From positions 163,915,894-163,979,893 of the forward strand of contig CP136069.1 of assembly GCA_032622095.1 (NCBI GenBank): a stretch of 64,000 nucleotides of DNA, in the 5' to 3' direction. The translations under genes were made by a program, and so were the position numbers. Shown here in pieces: positions 1 to 12,350 of the stretch (position 1 is its first letter; each line of letters opens with the position of its first letter). The DNA is from Siphonodentalium dalli (Eukaryota; Mollusca; Scaphopoda; Gadilida; Siphonodentaliidae). The notes below the pieces were generated by a model, which saw only the letters and a list, made by a program, of their open reading frames with translations, had not been told where the DNA came from and did not search any database.

Positions 1-360
1 AATGTTATTTTTTTTACAGAGTTTTTGGCAGACCAAGTGATTTTAAAACTGTTTTGGTAATTATAGATAAAGTTGAAGTTGATCATTCCAGGTTTATATT
101 TTTCATATGTCACTGATGAATGTCTGTTCAGATGTGCTAAAATACTCATTCGTTATATCTATATTCTTATAAGGTTTCATATTTATACAGTGCACAAGTA
201 TGTAAGTTTTTATTACGATGATTCTGTTATATTTAATAAAACAATTATTTAGCATCAAAGTGACTACAAATATTTCATTTATTTATCAACCCATTTGACC
301 CCAGGAGTTATAAAAGTATACATTGCTACAGTCTATTATTGTCCCCTGAAAAATTTATAT
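1..360. other. AT-rich sequence, no feature recognised
   Basis: I see no ORF, repeat boundary or motif that I can name. Confidence 0.4.
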
Positions 361-560
361 TTGGGGGACTATTGTAATCAGCCCCGTCCGTCCGTCCGGA
401 GTTATAACTCCAGAAATGATCATCCGATTTGATTGAAACTTGGTATATAGGTGTCTCAACCAAGAACACAGGTGCTCTGCAATTCTGGGTATGATCCGAC
501 GTTCTTTTATGGAGTTATTTCCCTTTTTTTTCAAACTTTTCCGGATGATATCTTAAGTTT
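361..560. repeat. Fragment of the 'CCATAACTC / GTCCGTCC' dispersed repeat
   Basis: It contains a run of GTCCG units at about 386-398, followed by GTTATAACTCCAGAAATGAT and the 'ATCCGATTTGATTGAAACTTGG' type of text seen in the larger tracts at 8, 13 and 24 kb. Confidence 0.5.
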
Positions 561-567
561 GGATCCT

Positions 568-956
568 TTAACCCTTTACCCGACAGAATGGCCCTGTGCC
601 AATGCATTCTCTTATATATGCTAGTCGACCATAGGTCGCCTCGCATATATAAGAGAATGCATTGGCTTAACACATTAAAAATTATAAAATTGTTAAAGAA
701 TGTAAGAAAAAATGGTAAAAAGTGTTAAAAAAGATTTTTTTTAGGCCAATGCATTCTCTTATATATGCGAGGCGACCTATGGTCGACTCGCATATATAAG
801 AGAATGCATTGGCACAGGGCATAACTGTAACTATCACAATGTGGTCAAAGAGCCGGTTCCAATGATACCCATATTTGTATGGTTCTATTGAGACAGACCG
901 AAGATATTTTAGGCTGTTGAAGCTTTATTTGGCCGGTTTGTTGTGTAAAGGGTTAA
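568..956. mobile_element. TTAA-flanked MITE, family 1 (piggyBac-like), copy 1
   Basis: The element is bounded by TTAA on each side, with inverted ends CCCTTTACCC.ACA. It contains two hairpins of the GCCAATGCATTCTCTTATAT type, separated by an AT-rich spacer with 'GTTAAAGAATGTAAGAAAA'. There is no coding sequence. TTAA target duplications with CCC-initial ends are typical of piggyBac elements. Confidence 0.8.
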
Positions 957-1119
957 TTGCAAATACCGTTTTCATGTGGATCAGTCATATCAAGATACAG
1001 GTTGAGTTTGACTTAGAAAATTCAATTTTACTTCTTTTTAGCTCAACTTTACTTTGTAAAGTTTGAGCTATTGCCATGGCTTTGTCGTCCGTGTGTGCGT
1101 GTGTGATGTGTCAACAATT

Positions 1120-2995
1120 TCCTTTAGCACGGGCTACAGGTCGTACCTTTGGTTGGATCATTATGAAATTTGTCATAGCTGTTGACATTGACATGCGTCA
1201 TCAACATGTTCCTTCAACAGAGGCCAGATCTCTCATTTGATCATCACCAAACTTCATATGGATCTTTGGGGGGGGAACCTCTAGAAGATGGTAGCCATAA
1301 AATGGTTCTGGAATTCAATAAAAAAAACATGGCCGCCAGTGGCCATCTTGGATTTCAATATTCAATCCATTAGCACGGGCTACAGGTCGTACTGTTTGTC
1401 TGATCAACATGAAATTTGTCATGGATATTAATATTGACATGTAGATGGGAATGAGTAATTTTGGGGTCGTTCGGCCAAAAAACATGGCCGCCAGCAGCCA
1501 TTTTGGATTTTACTCTTTGTATGACTAAATCCTTTAGCACGGGCTACAGGTCGTACCTTTAATCTGATCATCATGAAATTTGTCATGGCTGTTGTAATTG
1601 GAATTTAGATGGGAACAAGTCATTTTGGGGTAATTCGGACAAAAAACATGGCTGCCAGTGGCCATCTTGGATTTCAAAATTCAATCCTTTGACACGGGCT
1701 ACAGGTCGTACCTTTGGTCGGATCATCATAAAATTTGTCATGGATGTTAACAATGACATGTAGATGGGAACGAGTCATTTTGGGGTCATTCGGCCGAAAA
1801 ACATGGCCGCCAGCAGCCATCTTGGATTTTACTCTTTGTATGACTAAATCCTTTAGCACAGGCTACAGGTCATTCCTTTAGTCTCATCATCATGAAATAT
1901 GTCATGGCTGTTGAAATTGGAATGTAGATGGGAACGAGTCATTTTGGGGTCATTCGGACAAAAAACATGGCTGCCAGCGGCCATCTTGGATTTCAAAATT
2001 CAATCCATTAGCACGGGCTACAGGTCGTACCTTTGGTCAGATCATCATGAAATTTGTCAAGGATGTTAACATTGACATGTAGATGGGAACGAGTCATTTT
2101 GGGGTCATTCGGCCAAAAAACATGGCCGCCTGCAGCCATCTTTGATTTTACCCTTTGCATGACTAAATCCTTTGGCACGGGCTACAGGTCATACCTTTGG
2201 TCGGATCACCATAAAATTTGTCATGGATGTTAACAATGACATGTAGATGGGAACGAGTCATTTTGGGGTCATTTGGCCAAAAAACATGGCCGCCAGCAGC
2301 CATCTTGGATTTTACTCTTTGTATGACTAAATCCTTTAGCACGGACTACAGGTCGTAGCTTTATTCTGATCATCATGAAATTTGTCATGGCTGTTTAAAT
2401 TGGAATGTAGATGGGAACAAGTCATTTTGGGGTCATTCGGACAAAAAAAATATGGCTGCCAGCGGCCATCTTGGATTTCAAAATTCAATCCATTAGCACG
2501 GGCTACAGGTCGTACTGTTCGTCTGATCGTCATGAAATTTGTCATGGGTGTTAATATTGACAATGTAGATGGGAACGAGTAATTTTGGGGTCGTTCGGCC
2601 AAAAAATATGGCCGCTGGCAGCCATCTTGGATTTTACTCTTTGCATGACTAAATCCTTTCACACGGGCTACAAGTGGTACCTTTGGTCAGATCATCATGA
2701 AATTTGTCATGATGTTAAATATGACATTTAGACGGGAAAGAGTCATTTTCAGGTCATTCGGCCAAAAAACATGGCCGCCAGCAGCCATCTTGGATTTTAC
2801 TCTTTGCATGACTAAATCTTTGGCATGGGCTACAGGTCGCACCTTTTGTCAGATCATTGTGAATTTGTCATGGATGCTGACATTGACATGTAGATGAGAA
2901 CGAGTCATTTTTAGGTTATTCGGCCAAAATCATGGCCGCCAGCAGCCATCTTGGATTTTACTCTTTGCATGACTAAATCCTTTGACACACCCTAC
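1120..2995. repeat. Satellite-like tandem array, ~161-bp unit, ~11 copies
   Basis: Units begin at 'TTTAGCACGGGCTACAGG' near 1122, 1367, 1531, 1686, 1851, 2008, 2168, 2331, 2490, 2655, 2816 and 2980. Unit length is 155-165 bp after the first. Two subtypes, one ending TTTCAAAATTCAATCC and one ending TTTTACTCTTTGCATGAC, partly alternate, which suggests a ~320-bp higher-order unit. Short ORFs here are by-products of the repeat. Confidence 0.9.
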
Positions 2996-3087
2996 AGTCC
3001 ACTTCCCTCATCTGATCATCTCCAGACTTCATATTAATCTTGATATTGATCTTACTAGATGGAAGCTATCAAATGTTTTTGAATTTT

Positions 3088-3625
3088 ATTGGAAAACATA
3101 GCCACCAGTAACCATCTTGGATTTTACCTTTTTATAGATATATATATATATCTTCATGTTGATAATCTAGTATTACTTAGACATTTCAACTTTCCGCATA
3201 CCTAATTGCTCCACATTAATTTATTCCCTTATATGGGTCACTGTTAATCACTCCCAAAAAAATTGCCATGGTGTTGAGTGCTTTGCTTATCGCACACGTG
3301 CCGTATACAAACAATTGCTCTGAATTTCATAATTTGGTAACTTTTACTTCTAAATTATTGGAAAACATAGCCACCAGTAACCATCTTGGATTTTACCTTT
3401 TTATAGATATATATATATATCTTCATGTTGATAATCTAGTATTACTTAGACATTTCAACTTTCCGCATACCTAATTGCTCCACATTAATTTATTCCCTTA
3501 TATGGGTCACTGTTAATCACTCCCAAAAAAATTGCCATGGTGTTGAGTGCTTTGCTTATCGCACACGTGCCGTATACAAACAATTGCTCTGAATTTCATA
3601 ATTTGGTAACTTTTACTTCTAAATT
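3088..3625. repeat. 269-bp near-perfect tandem duplication
   Basis: Two adjacent copies (3088-3356 and 3357-3625) appear almost identical by eye, including an internal (AT)n stretch and GCTTATCGCACACGTGCCG. This indicates a recent duplication or an assembly artefact. Confidence 0.9.
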
Positions 3626-4650
3626 AAACCTACAACCAAGGCCATCCATGCCTTAAGTGAACAAATCTTCTGTTTGAAGATAAATTCTATATTACATTGT
3701 TACAAGAGTTATAGTATATTTGTATTCAAACTATTTGGCAATGACCATCCTGAATTCCACTATTAGAGTGGTATATGCCCATTACCGTTTTGTTAATTTG
3801 ATAAAAGAGGGATAATCCAAAATCATATTTCACACAAATATTATTCAAAATCAGTGTCGCACTAATTCGGTATCACACATATATTTTGTCCAGGAGAATG
3901 ATTAATCATGATGGCACACGAGAACCAACTCAATTTGCATGCAATTAGTTGAAATGTTGTTATGAAGGAGCGATTGAGTCATCATGTTATTGTTATTTAG
4001 ATAGACATATATTAGTAATATTATAATATTATTGAATAACAAAGCTGGCGCAAAAGATTGCACAATGATTTTTGTCGGAAGACTGTTCATTCGCGGCGAT
4101 ATTGTTAAGAGTGACATTTGGCTGTGCACTGGTATGCACCGTCTTCAATTCCCGACGCAAATAAAGGAAATATGAATATGTTATAGTCATATACAACTAT
4201 AATAGTGGAATTCAGGATGTGCCTGACCTGATGACTTTATAACTTAGTCAAAACTACTTTTCGTAGTACAATAACACCTCTCCAAACTGGACTCTCTATA
4301 AACCACATCCCTCTCCACACTGATTCTGAACTGTCCCATCTCGAATTTACTGCGTTCTCATTAAAATTTACCTTTGTTATCCAAATCTCTTCCGAACACA
4401 TGATTTTGAGTCTGCAAGTGCCTGAACACGTGTATTTTGACCTCCGGAAACAGAACGTTCTGGCCTAATAATCAATAGTCTTTTGTTCAGATAATGCTTT
4501 TAGCCCAACAATAATAAGAGGTGCCTGATTAGATATCGCTGTTTGTTTCACACCAAGAAGGCAACAGCAATTTATTAGCCTGGTTTACGAAACCCTCCAA
4601 CTTTTTCCTCAATATTGTAAAGAAATACCTCCATTTATTTTTATAAAAAA
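3626..4650. other. No gene or repeat recognised
   Basis: AT-rich unique-looking sequence. The 75-codon ORF on the minus strand has no recognisable domain and I do not call it. Confidence 0.4.
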
Positions 4651-4654
4651 CGGT

Positions 4655-5000
4655 CGTATTATGTAAATGGGTTGTCCGTCCGTCCGCTGTTGGTTTCCAG
4701 ATGATAACTTTAGATTGAATCGAGTGAACTGAAACAAATTGGTATGTTAGTTTACCACACCAAAATACAGATCAAGTTCGAATATGGGTTTCATCTGCAT
4801 GATTTTGACTGAGTTATGTCAACTTTTTCGACTTAAGATTTTACCTGATTTGCCGTTTCCGGATGATAACTTTAGATTGAATCAAGTGAACTGAACCAAA
4901 TTTGGTATATTAGTTTACCACCCCAAAATACAGATCAAGTTCGAATATGGGTTTTGTCTGCATGATTTTGACTGAATTAAACCTTGCCCCACTCGACTCC
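4655..5000. repeat. Two direct copies of a ~165-bp dispersed repeat
   Basis: 'GATGATAACTTTAGATTGAA' recurs near 4700 and 4863, each followed by 'AAAATACAGATCAAGTTCGA'. The tract is headed by GTCCGTCCGTCCG. It belongs to the same family as the tracts at 8, 13, 24 and 36 kb. Confidence 0.7.
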
Positions 5001-5227
5001 AGAAACGGGCGTATTATGCCATGCCCCAACGGCGTGCTCGTTACAATTTGAGTAGGGGGTGAAGGAGAATATCACTCGATCTTTTCGACCATCCCAGGCG
5101 CTTCTCGCCCATCCACTATCCTCTCATAATTTGAGTAAAACTTATCATATTCAAAATTCTTGTGAAATTCATGGACAATTCTGCTAGTTGTCAATTGTTG
5201 TGGTGGTGATGCATAATTTTATTTTTA

Positions 5228-5253
5228 CCCCCCCCCCCCCCCCCCCCCCCCCC
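5228..5253. repeat. Poly-C tract (26 nt)
   Basis: Uninterrupted C run; one of more than ten such G/C tracts in the window. Confidence 0.95.
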
Positions 5254-5680
5254 TTCCTTACAGCTCCTGCATCTACTTTTTTTCAACCCAAATGTTTGTA
5301 AACCGGGCTATATTATTGTTGCAGTCTCAGTGAACAATTTACAATTAACAGTTAGATTACATCATTTCCAGTTTGTTTTTACATCAGAACTTTAGTAAAC
5401 CTTAGGGGCACAGAGTTTTCACAAGCACTGTCAACATAAACACTTGGTCTCATTGTACATCCCTAGTGGTAACATTGTCACCAAAACTTTTTCAACGATT
5501 GAACAATGAATCAAAAGGAAATTTAAGTTTATATATCTACAATACATTCACCATTGAAAAGCTGTCAAAAAAGAGCTTAGTAAAAAAACATGGAATTGGC
5601 AAATAATTGTTGCCAAGGAACCTCAATTTCATCCCAAATTAAAACTGCAACAATATCATCATAAAGTCAGTCTTTACATA
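5254..5680. other. No gene or repeat recognised
   Basis: AT-rich sequence with no ORF of note. Confidence 0.4.
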
Positions 5681-6040
5681 TTAACCGTTTCATGACTGGA
5701 GCTTCCTGAATTATTGCAAAAACCCTGTGCCAATGCATTCTATTATATATGCGAGTCAAACTTGGTTGACTCGTATATATAAGAGAATGCATTGGCCTAA
5801 CAAATTATATATATATTTTTTTATAATTGTTAAAAAATTCTGAAAAATTGTAAAAGAATGTAAGAAATAATGATAAAAAAATTATAAAAATTGTTAAAGA
5901 ATGTAAGAAAAAATGATAAAAGTTGATAAAGAATGTAAGAAAAAATGATAAAATTGTTAAAAGTATGTAAAAAATTTTTATAAAAATTATAAAATATATA
6001 TATGAAAAAATGATAAAAAAATTGATTGAATTTAAGAAAA
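5681..6040. mobile_element. Family 2 TTAA MITE left end plus AT-rich tract
   Basis: It begins TTAACCGTTTCATGACTGGA and contains the CCAATGCATT...AAGAGAATGCATTGGC hairpin. It then runs into tandem-like 'GTTAAAGAATGTAAGAAAA' text. No right terminal repeat is visible, so the element looks truncated or rearranged. Confidence 0.55.
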
Positions 6041-6042
6041 AA

Positions 6043-6183
6043 TTTATTCAGATATACCTGACCTGACCAATCAAGTGATGCCCTGGTGTTTATTCAGATA
6101 TACCTGACCTGACCAATCAAGTGATGCCCTGGTGTTTATTCAGATATACCTGACCTGACCAATCAAGTGATGCCCTGGTGTTT
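6043..6183. repeat. 46-bp tandem repeat, 3 copies
   Basis: The unit TTTATTCAGATATACCTGAC... ending GATGCCCTGGTG repeats three times with no visible differences (period 46, A at 6046, 6092 and 6138). Confidence 0.95.
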
Positions 6184-6987
6184 CACAGTATTTCCCAAAT
6201 TGAAGAAGAAGAATTGCATATCTAAAACTGTTTAATTTTCAATAATATATCAATAAATATAAATAAAAAATTAACAATATACTTAATTCAATACGTGATG
6301 TAAATTGCACTTAACAACTCTGCTAAATGTAAATTGTATGGCATGTGAAATTTACAAACATTGGTCATCATTGTCAATAAATGGAAAAGATTAGAACTTT
6401 TTTATAACTTGTTTGGAGAAAACAAAATTGAGTTTTGCAGTTTTTTATTTGCGCCAGTCATTAAGAAAAGTTCCACCATTCATGGAGTAAAAATAAAAAA
6501 AATATAAATGCAACACAAACGTGTGAGCCCAACGCTGCATTGTACCTTTTCTCCCAGCCTCCCAACAATGCTATTGGGCTAACTTTTAATTTTGACTTTC
6601 CACTGGAGTTCTGAAAGCAAGGTGCATGCAATCAAAATGCAGTTGAATGTAGGAGAAAGTGGTGATGACTTCATGCTGAAATGAATTGCCAAAAGTCCAG
6701 TTCCATTCGTCCCCTTACAGCTAAACAATGAGTACAAAACTCAAATATATATACACAAAAATTGCTATTAGAATACAGATATTTAAATAAATGAAAATAT
6801 GATTGTTGTAGGAGTACATTTTGTATACTTCGGTATATGAATATATTTTATCTCATGGAAGAAGATGTGATAAAGATTGACATAATTTCCAGGAAATGAT
6901 GATTTTGGACAAGCGGCAAAAAATAACATAATCACAGTTCGCATGTTTTATTTTCTTAGCAAAATTCAGTAAAATATGTTATAAACG
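6184..6987. other. No gene or repeat recognised
   Basis: AT-rich; no ORF with recognisable similarity. Confidence 0.4.
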
Positions 6988-7375
6988 AGAGGCCGATCAC
7001 GATCGGCAGATGTTAACCCATCCCTTGGCGATAGTAAATTACTCTGATCGGAATTATAAATGAGAGTTTTGATGTTGAATTATAGAGTATACTGTTAGGT
7101 ACTATTATAGACAATGCACATAACACAAATTACTGGAATTTATGTGTCACTCACATTTATATAAGAGAATGCACTTGAACAGGATCTGTAATGCTGAACC
7201 ACCACAGCCTTGGGTTAAATGTGAAAAGGTGACCTGGACATGCAATACTTGATCAAGAGATTCCAATATAATGATAATGTATCAAATTCTACCCACAACA
7301 GCAATCAAGATAAACACCTCACTGCTGACCGATTAATATCTGTTATACAGCAGAGCTGTCAATAAATCACAGACT
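6988..7375. repeat. Dispersed repeat L, copy 1
   Basis: It matches 17920-18295 along most of its length. It starts GGCCGATCACGATCGGCAGA and ends near AGCAGAGCTGTCAA, and carries a decayed '...AAGAGAATGCA' hairpin arm in the middle. Confidence 0.75.
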
Positions 7376-7429
7376 TATGTTAAATAGGGCAAGGAATTCT
7401 AACTAAATTTAATTTTTAAGAGTGAATAT

Positions 7430-8597
7430 TTTTTTTGTTGAAAAAGAGCCATAAATCAGTTAAAAATTGTCTGATCAAACACATATTCGAACTCGATCTG
7501 TCTTTTGTGCTGAGAAATTCATATACAAAAATTTGGTTCTGATCATATAAAAAATGTTTGAGTTATCGCACCATGCGTAAAGTGTCTACAGACAAACAGA
7601 TGGATGGACTAATGACAGTTGGTCAATCCGGATGTTGACACTTCCATACTATGATATGGGTAAACATAAAAATTAGTCTTTTGTGGGTATTAAAGTATCA
7701 ATTTTCCCATCTCCACCAGCATGGGCATGCATTTGATTTTTTTGTCTGTGAAACACTGGACAAACATGACAAAATATGTGATAAAACACAATTTATTCCC
7801 ATCTTTCCTGGCATAGAGACCTTCTCAGAAACCCACAGTAAGAGTGCAAATTAATTAGATAGAGCTACAGCCTGTTAGCCAGTGTCCTGTCCCTCAAAAA
7901 CATATATCTGGTTACACCTCACACTAATGTCTAAAAATAACTCTAATTATCAATAACTCAGATTTACTGTTTGTCTCCACAGAGCTAAAGTGATACTGCT
8001 GGTAATCAATTAGTTGTTGACTGCTATGGTTATCTGTTCAATTCTTAGTTGAAAAAGGGCCATAACTCTGGTATAAAATGTTGGATCTAACCCATATTCA
8101 ATCTCGATTTGTATTTTGAGTTGAGAAACTCGCATACCAAATTTGGTTCTTATCAGCTGAAAAATGGTTGATTTATCAAAATATGCAGAAATTCTAAGTC
8201 AAAGGGCCATAACTCCATTAAAAAATATCGGATCAAACCCATATTCGAACTCGATCTGTATTTTGGGCCGAGAAACTTGCATACCAAATTTGGTTCTGAT
8301 CAGATAAAAATTTTGAAGTTATCGAAGCATGTGTGAATTCTAAGTAAAAAAGGGCCATAACTCTGTAACAAAAAACTCGGATCAAACCCATAATTGAACT
8401 CGATCTGTATTTTGGTCTGAGAAACTCATACAAAATTTGGTTCCAATCAGATATAAAATATTTGAGTTATCGCACCATGCGTAAAGTGTCCACGGACAGA
8501 CAGACATACAGACAGACGGACGGACGGACGCACGACGAGTGGTCAATCCGGACGTCGACATTATGTTTACCATACTATAGTATGGGTAAACATAAAA
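7430..8597. repeat. Dispersed 'GGGCCATAACTC' repeat tract
   Basis: Units of ~130-150 bp contain GGGCCATAACTC, ATTCGAACTCGATCTGTATT and CATACCAAATTTGGTTCTGA. Two blocks (7430-7670 and 8040-8597) end with GGTCAATCCGGA and 'CCATACTATGATATGGGTAA'-like text; the second has a GACGGACGGACG run. I associate such tracts with molluscan genomes. Confidence 0.75.
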
Positions 8598-8698
8598 AGG
8601 TCTTAATATCAACTTTCATTTGATTTAATCTTCAGGTTTCCAGACCAACTTTTACAAAAACCCATTTTGGTTTTTATTCAAATTCTAGTGTATAAAAT

Positions 8699-9085
8699 GA
8701 GACTGTAGCCGAGAGGTAGCGTACTGGTCTCTCGTGCTGCGGACCAGGGATCGCAACCTGTTCAGGGTATTCTGACAAAAATCAGAACTTGGTCAGATAC
8801 CAAATTTGTCAGGCTGAAAAGTTTCATTCCAGATCACTGAATAAAGATCCGAATGCAAAATGCCAACTTCCCCCCATTACAACATTTGCCCAGGTATGTT
8901 GTCGTGGGCAGTACGCTGTCCGATCGGGCATGGAAATTAATGGCTGACCTGTGCACACGCCTCGGTGTGTGCACATTAAAGAATGCTACTGGAGTCACCA
9001 CAAGGTTATAAAGTTACTCGGCCAGGGTAGCACCTGGGCCAGCGTGTCAATAACCGATAGGTTCCTGCACTGCTATATCTACAGA
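8699..9085 (+). mobile_element. Putative tRNA-derived SINE
   Basis: The head 'TGTAGCCGAGAGGTAGCGTA' resembles a tRNA box A, and GGGATCGCAACC is a weak box B 35-40 nt later. The body contains 'GTGTGCACATTAAAGAATGC'. It is not foldable into a functional tRNA. Boundaries are approximate. Confidence 0.5.
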
Positions 9086-9975
9086 TACAGATAAGAGACA
9101 TTTGGAATAAGAAGTGCCACCATAAAGTCACTATCTTATTGGATATTGAATTTTATCACATATTTAGCCAACAAACCCGGCCTCATATATTTTAGTAAGA
9201 CAAACATGTATTATTGGCATGCGCAGTGACATAAGAGCTTAGCACAGTCATATCAATGTCAATGCCGGAACTTTTTCAGTTATGTTAATTAGAATATAAT
9301 TAAGATATTCAAATTGTGTTGGGTTATTTAGTGTTGACTGTGAGATAAACATGGGCGATAAGGATGGTTGAACAATTTTTTCAACACATTTAAAATTTGA
9401 ACTATATTTTTTATTGAAGGCATCTTTACTTCCCCTTTGATTGTGATAAGGTAATTAATATTATTTTTGTTTAACCCCAGCCATTTCAAGATCCTTTTTC
9501 CTTGCTGAAATGTGATTATGTGATAGAATGGATCTCAAATTCGTCGCAATTCTGTATGAAATTGTTAACTGAGTGCAATAAATTTGGTTCTAGCCTCGCT
9601 AAGGCTTGGCTCGAATCAACTTTAATACACTCGATTAATAAATTTTGTTGGATATAGAATTTTTTATTTGATTTATTTCATACAGTTTCTGTGATATAGA
9701 GGGACAGCAATTAATATTTTGTTAATTATTCAGTAACAAAATGACATTCTCCGGTGTTTATAATTGGAAATACGTCACAGTTGGTTCTTATTCTTTCGGT
9801 GGGACTAAGTGACGAGTGATGTTAGATTACTTTAGATTTTGTATGTTGTCGTAACAGGAGGTCTGGAACCCTGGATACATTAAGTATTGGAAGACTGATC
9901 AGCGCCCACATATTGGTGGCAAATTTGGTGCAAAGTGGAACCAAAATGGTGTTCAATCGAACAACCACTGCACAT
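9086..9975. other. No gene or repeat recognised
   Basis: AT-rich; no supported feature. Confidence 0.4.
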
Positions 9976-10221
9976 TTAACCCTTCCATGACTGGAGCTTC
10001 CTGCAACTTTGCAAAAACCCTGTGCCAATGCCAATGCATTCTCTTATAAACAAAGAAAATACATTGGCCTAAAATATTTACCTTGACTTTGTAAGCAAGT
10101 GCATTCTCTTATATATATATATATGTGAGGCTCCCTATGCGAGACTCTCATATATAAGAGAATGCACTGGCACATGATCTTTAATGCTGCACCAGCGCTG
10201 CTCCCGTCATGAAAGGGTTAA
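9976..10221. mobile_element. TTAA-flanked MITE, family 2
   Basis: TTAA at each end with inverted ends CCCTTCCATGACTGGAGC... / ...GTCATGAAAGGG. Contains two copies of the AAGAGAATGCA-type hairpin. Non-coding, piggyBac-like by target site. Confidence 0.75.
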
Positions 10222-10429
10222 TATCACTCAGTACTCATGTGATAAATTCTACACCCTCATAATATGATTGTGTGTCAGGACTATACAGGAAGATTTTTCA
10301 CCAATGAACTATTTCGCTCTAAGCTGCAGTCTGGTTTCCCCCACATCATGAATAATAATTAGTTTGCTTGACCTCATAAAGTTAGGGCGTCATCAAAGTA
10401 ACGAATATTAAACTGAGGAAAATGACAGA

Positions 10430-11265
10430 TTTACATTTAATCCTGACATCATACCACCATATATTTTAACCCATTTAATCATGACAGCATACCACCGATG
10501 GTCCACCGTATATTAACCCATCTAATTCTGACAGCATACCAACATATATTATAACCCATTTAATCATGACAGCATGCCACCATATATTAACACATCTAAT
10601 CCTGACAGCATACCAACATATATTTTAACCCATTTAATCATGACAGCATGCCACCGTATATTAACCCATCTAATCCAGACGGCATACCAATGTATATTTT
10701 AACCCATTTAATCATGACAGCATGCCACCGTATATTAACCCATTTAATCATGACAGCATGCCACCATATATTAACCCATTTAATCATGACAGCATGAAAC
10801 CGTATATTAACCCAATTAGTCATGACAGCATGCCACCGTATATTAACTCATTTAATACTGACAGCATGCCACCGTATATTAACCCATTTAATCATGCCAC
10901 CATATATTAACCCATTTAATCATGACAGCATGCCACCGTATATTAACCCATTTAATCATGCCACCATATATTAACCCATTTAATCCTGACAGCATACCAC
11001 CGTATATTAACCCATTTAATCATGACAACATACCACCATATATTAACCCATTTAATCCTGACAGCATACCACCGTATATTAACCCATTTAATCATGCCAC
11101 CATATATTAACCCATTTAATCATGACAGCATGCCACCGTATATTAACCCATTTAATCATGACAACATACCACCATATATTAACCCATTTAATCCTGACAG
11201 CATACCACCGTATATTTTAACCCATTTAATCATGACAGCATACCACCATATATTATTAAGCCATA
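10430..11265. repeat. Minisatellite, ~37-bp unit
   Basis: Tandem units of the form CATGACAGCATACCACCGTA followed by TATTAACCCATTTAAT, with unit variants (CATGCC... deletions, CCTGACAGC variants). ORFs on both strands repeating NPFNHDS or similar are artefacts of the repeat. Confidence 0.95.
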
Positions 11266-11337
11266 TATTCCTGAATGCATTCTCACATTCACTTCTAAAA
11301 GTATACCTTACAATGATCTATTCTTCATTTGCTGGTG

Positions 11338-12179
11338 TTTAACCCTTTCCATACTGATTAAATAATAATATATAATAAAGTACTCAATCCTTGATTAATT
11401 ATACCAATTTATAATCCATAAAAGAACTGTCTGGGTGGAACTGCTTATATTATTTAAAGGGGTACTGTACACAAAATCCAGCCATTTATGGGACCATCTC
11501 CTTTTACACTCAACATAATAATGCAACAAATTAATGAATTTGAGCCACGGATTAGTGCTAAATACACTCTATGTATGATGTAAACAACATGGTAATTATA
11601 ATTAAAATGAATGTATGACTCCAGCTATTTATTCATTTTGATTATAATTACAATGTTATTTGCATCGTTCATAAAGGACATGAGTGTATTTTGCACTAAT
11701 CCATGGCTCAAATTCATTCATGTATTGCATCTATTCTGTTGAGTATAAAAGGAGATGGTCCCATATATGGCTGGATTTAGTGTACAGTACCCTTATACTA
11801 AATGAACATTGACGAGTAATTCCCTTAGGAAATGTTCAGATAATAAGGTTAAATCTGTCTGTCGTCTGCTTTTATTACCTGAACACCTCATTACTAAATT
11901 GGAGAATCCATGTAGTATAGAAAAGGTTAACCGAAAATTATCACACTTACTGATGAGTAGTTACTTAATTACCATTTATTCATTTACAGTACGGATCTTC
12001 AACTATTAACAAGTTGAACAAACAGCTAGAATATCCTTGTGAATGAATCCTAATCTTAGTGTTTTTATGCCTTTAACTGTCTATTTGATCTGAAAATCCC
12101 TACAAATGAATAGTGGACAGAACCATTGTATACTTTTATAAATGAATGGGAGAATCCATTCAGTAATCAAAGTGTTAAT
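11338..12179. mobile_element. Family M TTAA-type MITE carrying a nested family G MITE
   Basis: Ends near TTTAACCCTTTCCATACTGA and CAGTAATCAAAGTGTTAATT. Internal text 'GACGAGTAATTCCCTTAGGA' and TTCAGATAATAA is shared with 19128-19330 and 44804-45068. The family G element 11454-11796 sits inside. Boundaries are inferred. Confidence 0.5.
11454..11796. mobile_element. Family G palindromic MITE, copy 1
   Basis: Inverted ends AGGGGTACTGTACAC / GTGTACAGTACCC, with long imperfect palindromic arms meeting near 11625. The left flank is TTAA; the right flank is decayed. Homologous to 38111-38462. Confidence 0.75.
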
Positions 12180-12226
12180 TCATTTTCATTGATTTTCATC
12201 GCTCTATTTTCAACTTTTTTCATAAC

Positions 12227-12350
12227 TTAGATATGATATTCTGTCCTTTGAGGAATGGCCCGATGTATTTATGGTATGTTTTTATAACTTCGATATGATA
12301 TCCTCTCCTTTGAGGAATGGCCTGATGTATTTGTGGTATGATCTGTGAAC
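12227..12350 (-). repeat. 62-bp tandem duplication of the ACOX terminal exon
   Basis: Copy A (12289-12350) and copy B (12227-12288) are both 62 bp and differ at about 10 positions. Each is followed by GTTA, so each reads ...AAG TTA stop, that is SKL. Because 62 is not a multiple of 3, copy B is in a different frame from copy A. Copy A's own stop codon (TAA, 12284-12282) is made from the first bases of copy B. Confidence 0.95.
12282..12350 (-). CDS. ACOX1: ACOX exon 14 (residues 647-668), terminal exon with PTS1 SKL
   Basis: The exon follows acceptor TATTTTACAG at 12351 and reads [20 protein letters not shown] then KL-stop, the usual ACOX tail (human ends in VHESYKHLKSLQSKL). SKL is the canonical peroxisomal import signal. 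A second AG eight bases in (exon start 12342) opens a frame of 40 codons through a tandem copy, also ending in SKL at 12220. The nearest downstream AATAAA I see on the minus strand is at about 11975-11980. Confidence 0.93.
   Translation of the reverse strand, partial: VHRSYHKYIRPFLKGEDIISKL

Noticed and set aside
1120-2995. CRISPR-like array of regularly spaced repeats
   Set aside because: The repeats are contiguous 161-bp tandem units with no unique spacers, in a eukaryotic setting.
10638-11342. Several ORFs repeating PYINPFNHDSM-like residues on both strands
   Set aside because: They are translations of the 37-bp minisatellite (unit length compatible with long open frames), not a protein gene.
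12288-12350. Use of the AG at the end of copy A as an acceptor for copy B
   Set aside because: Joining exon 13 there would read TTA TAA and stop at once; the AG at 12343 is the only alternative that keeps copy B in frame.
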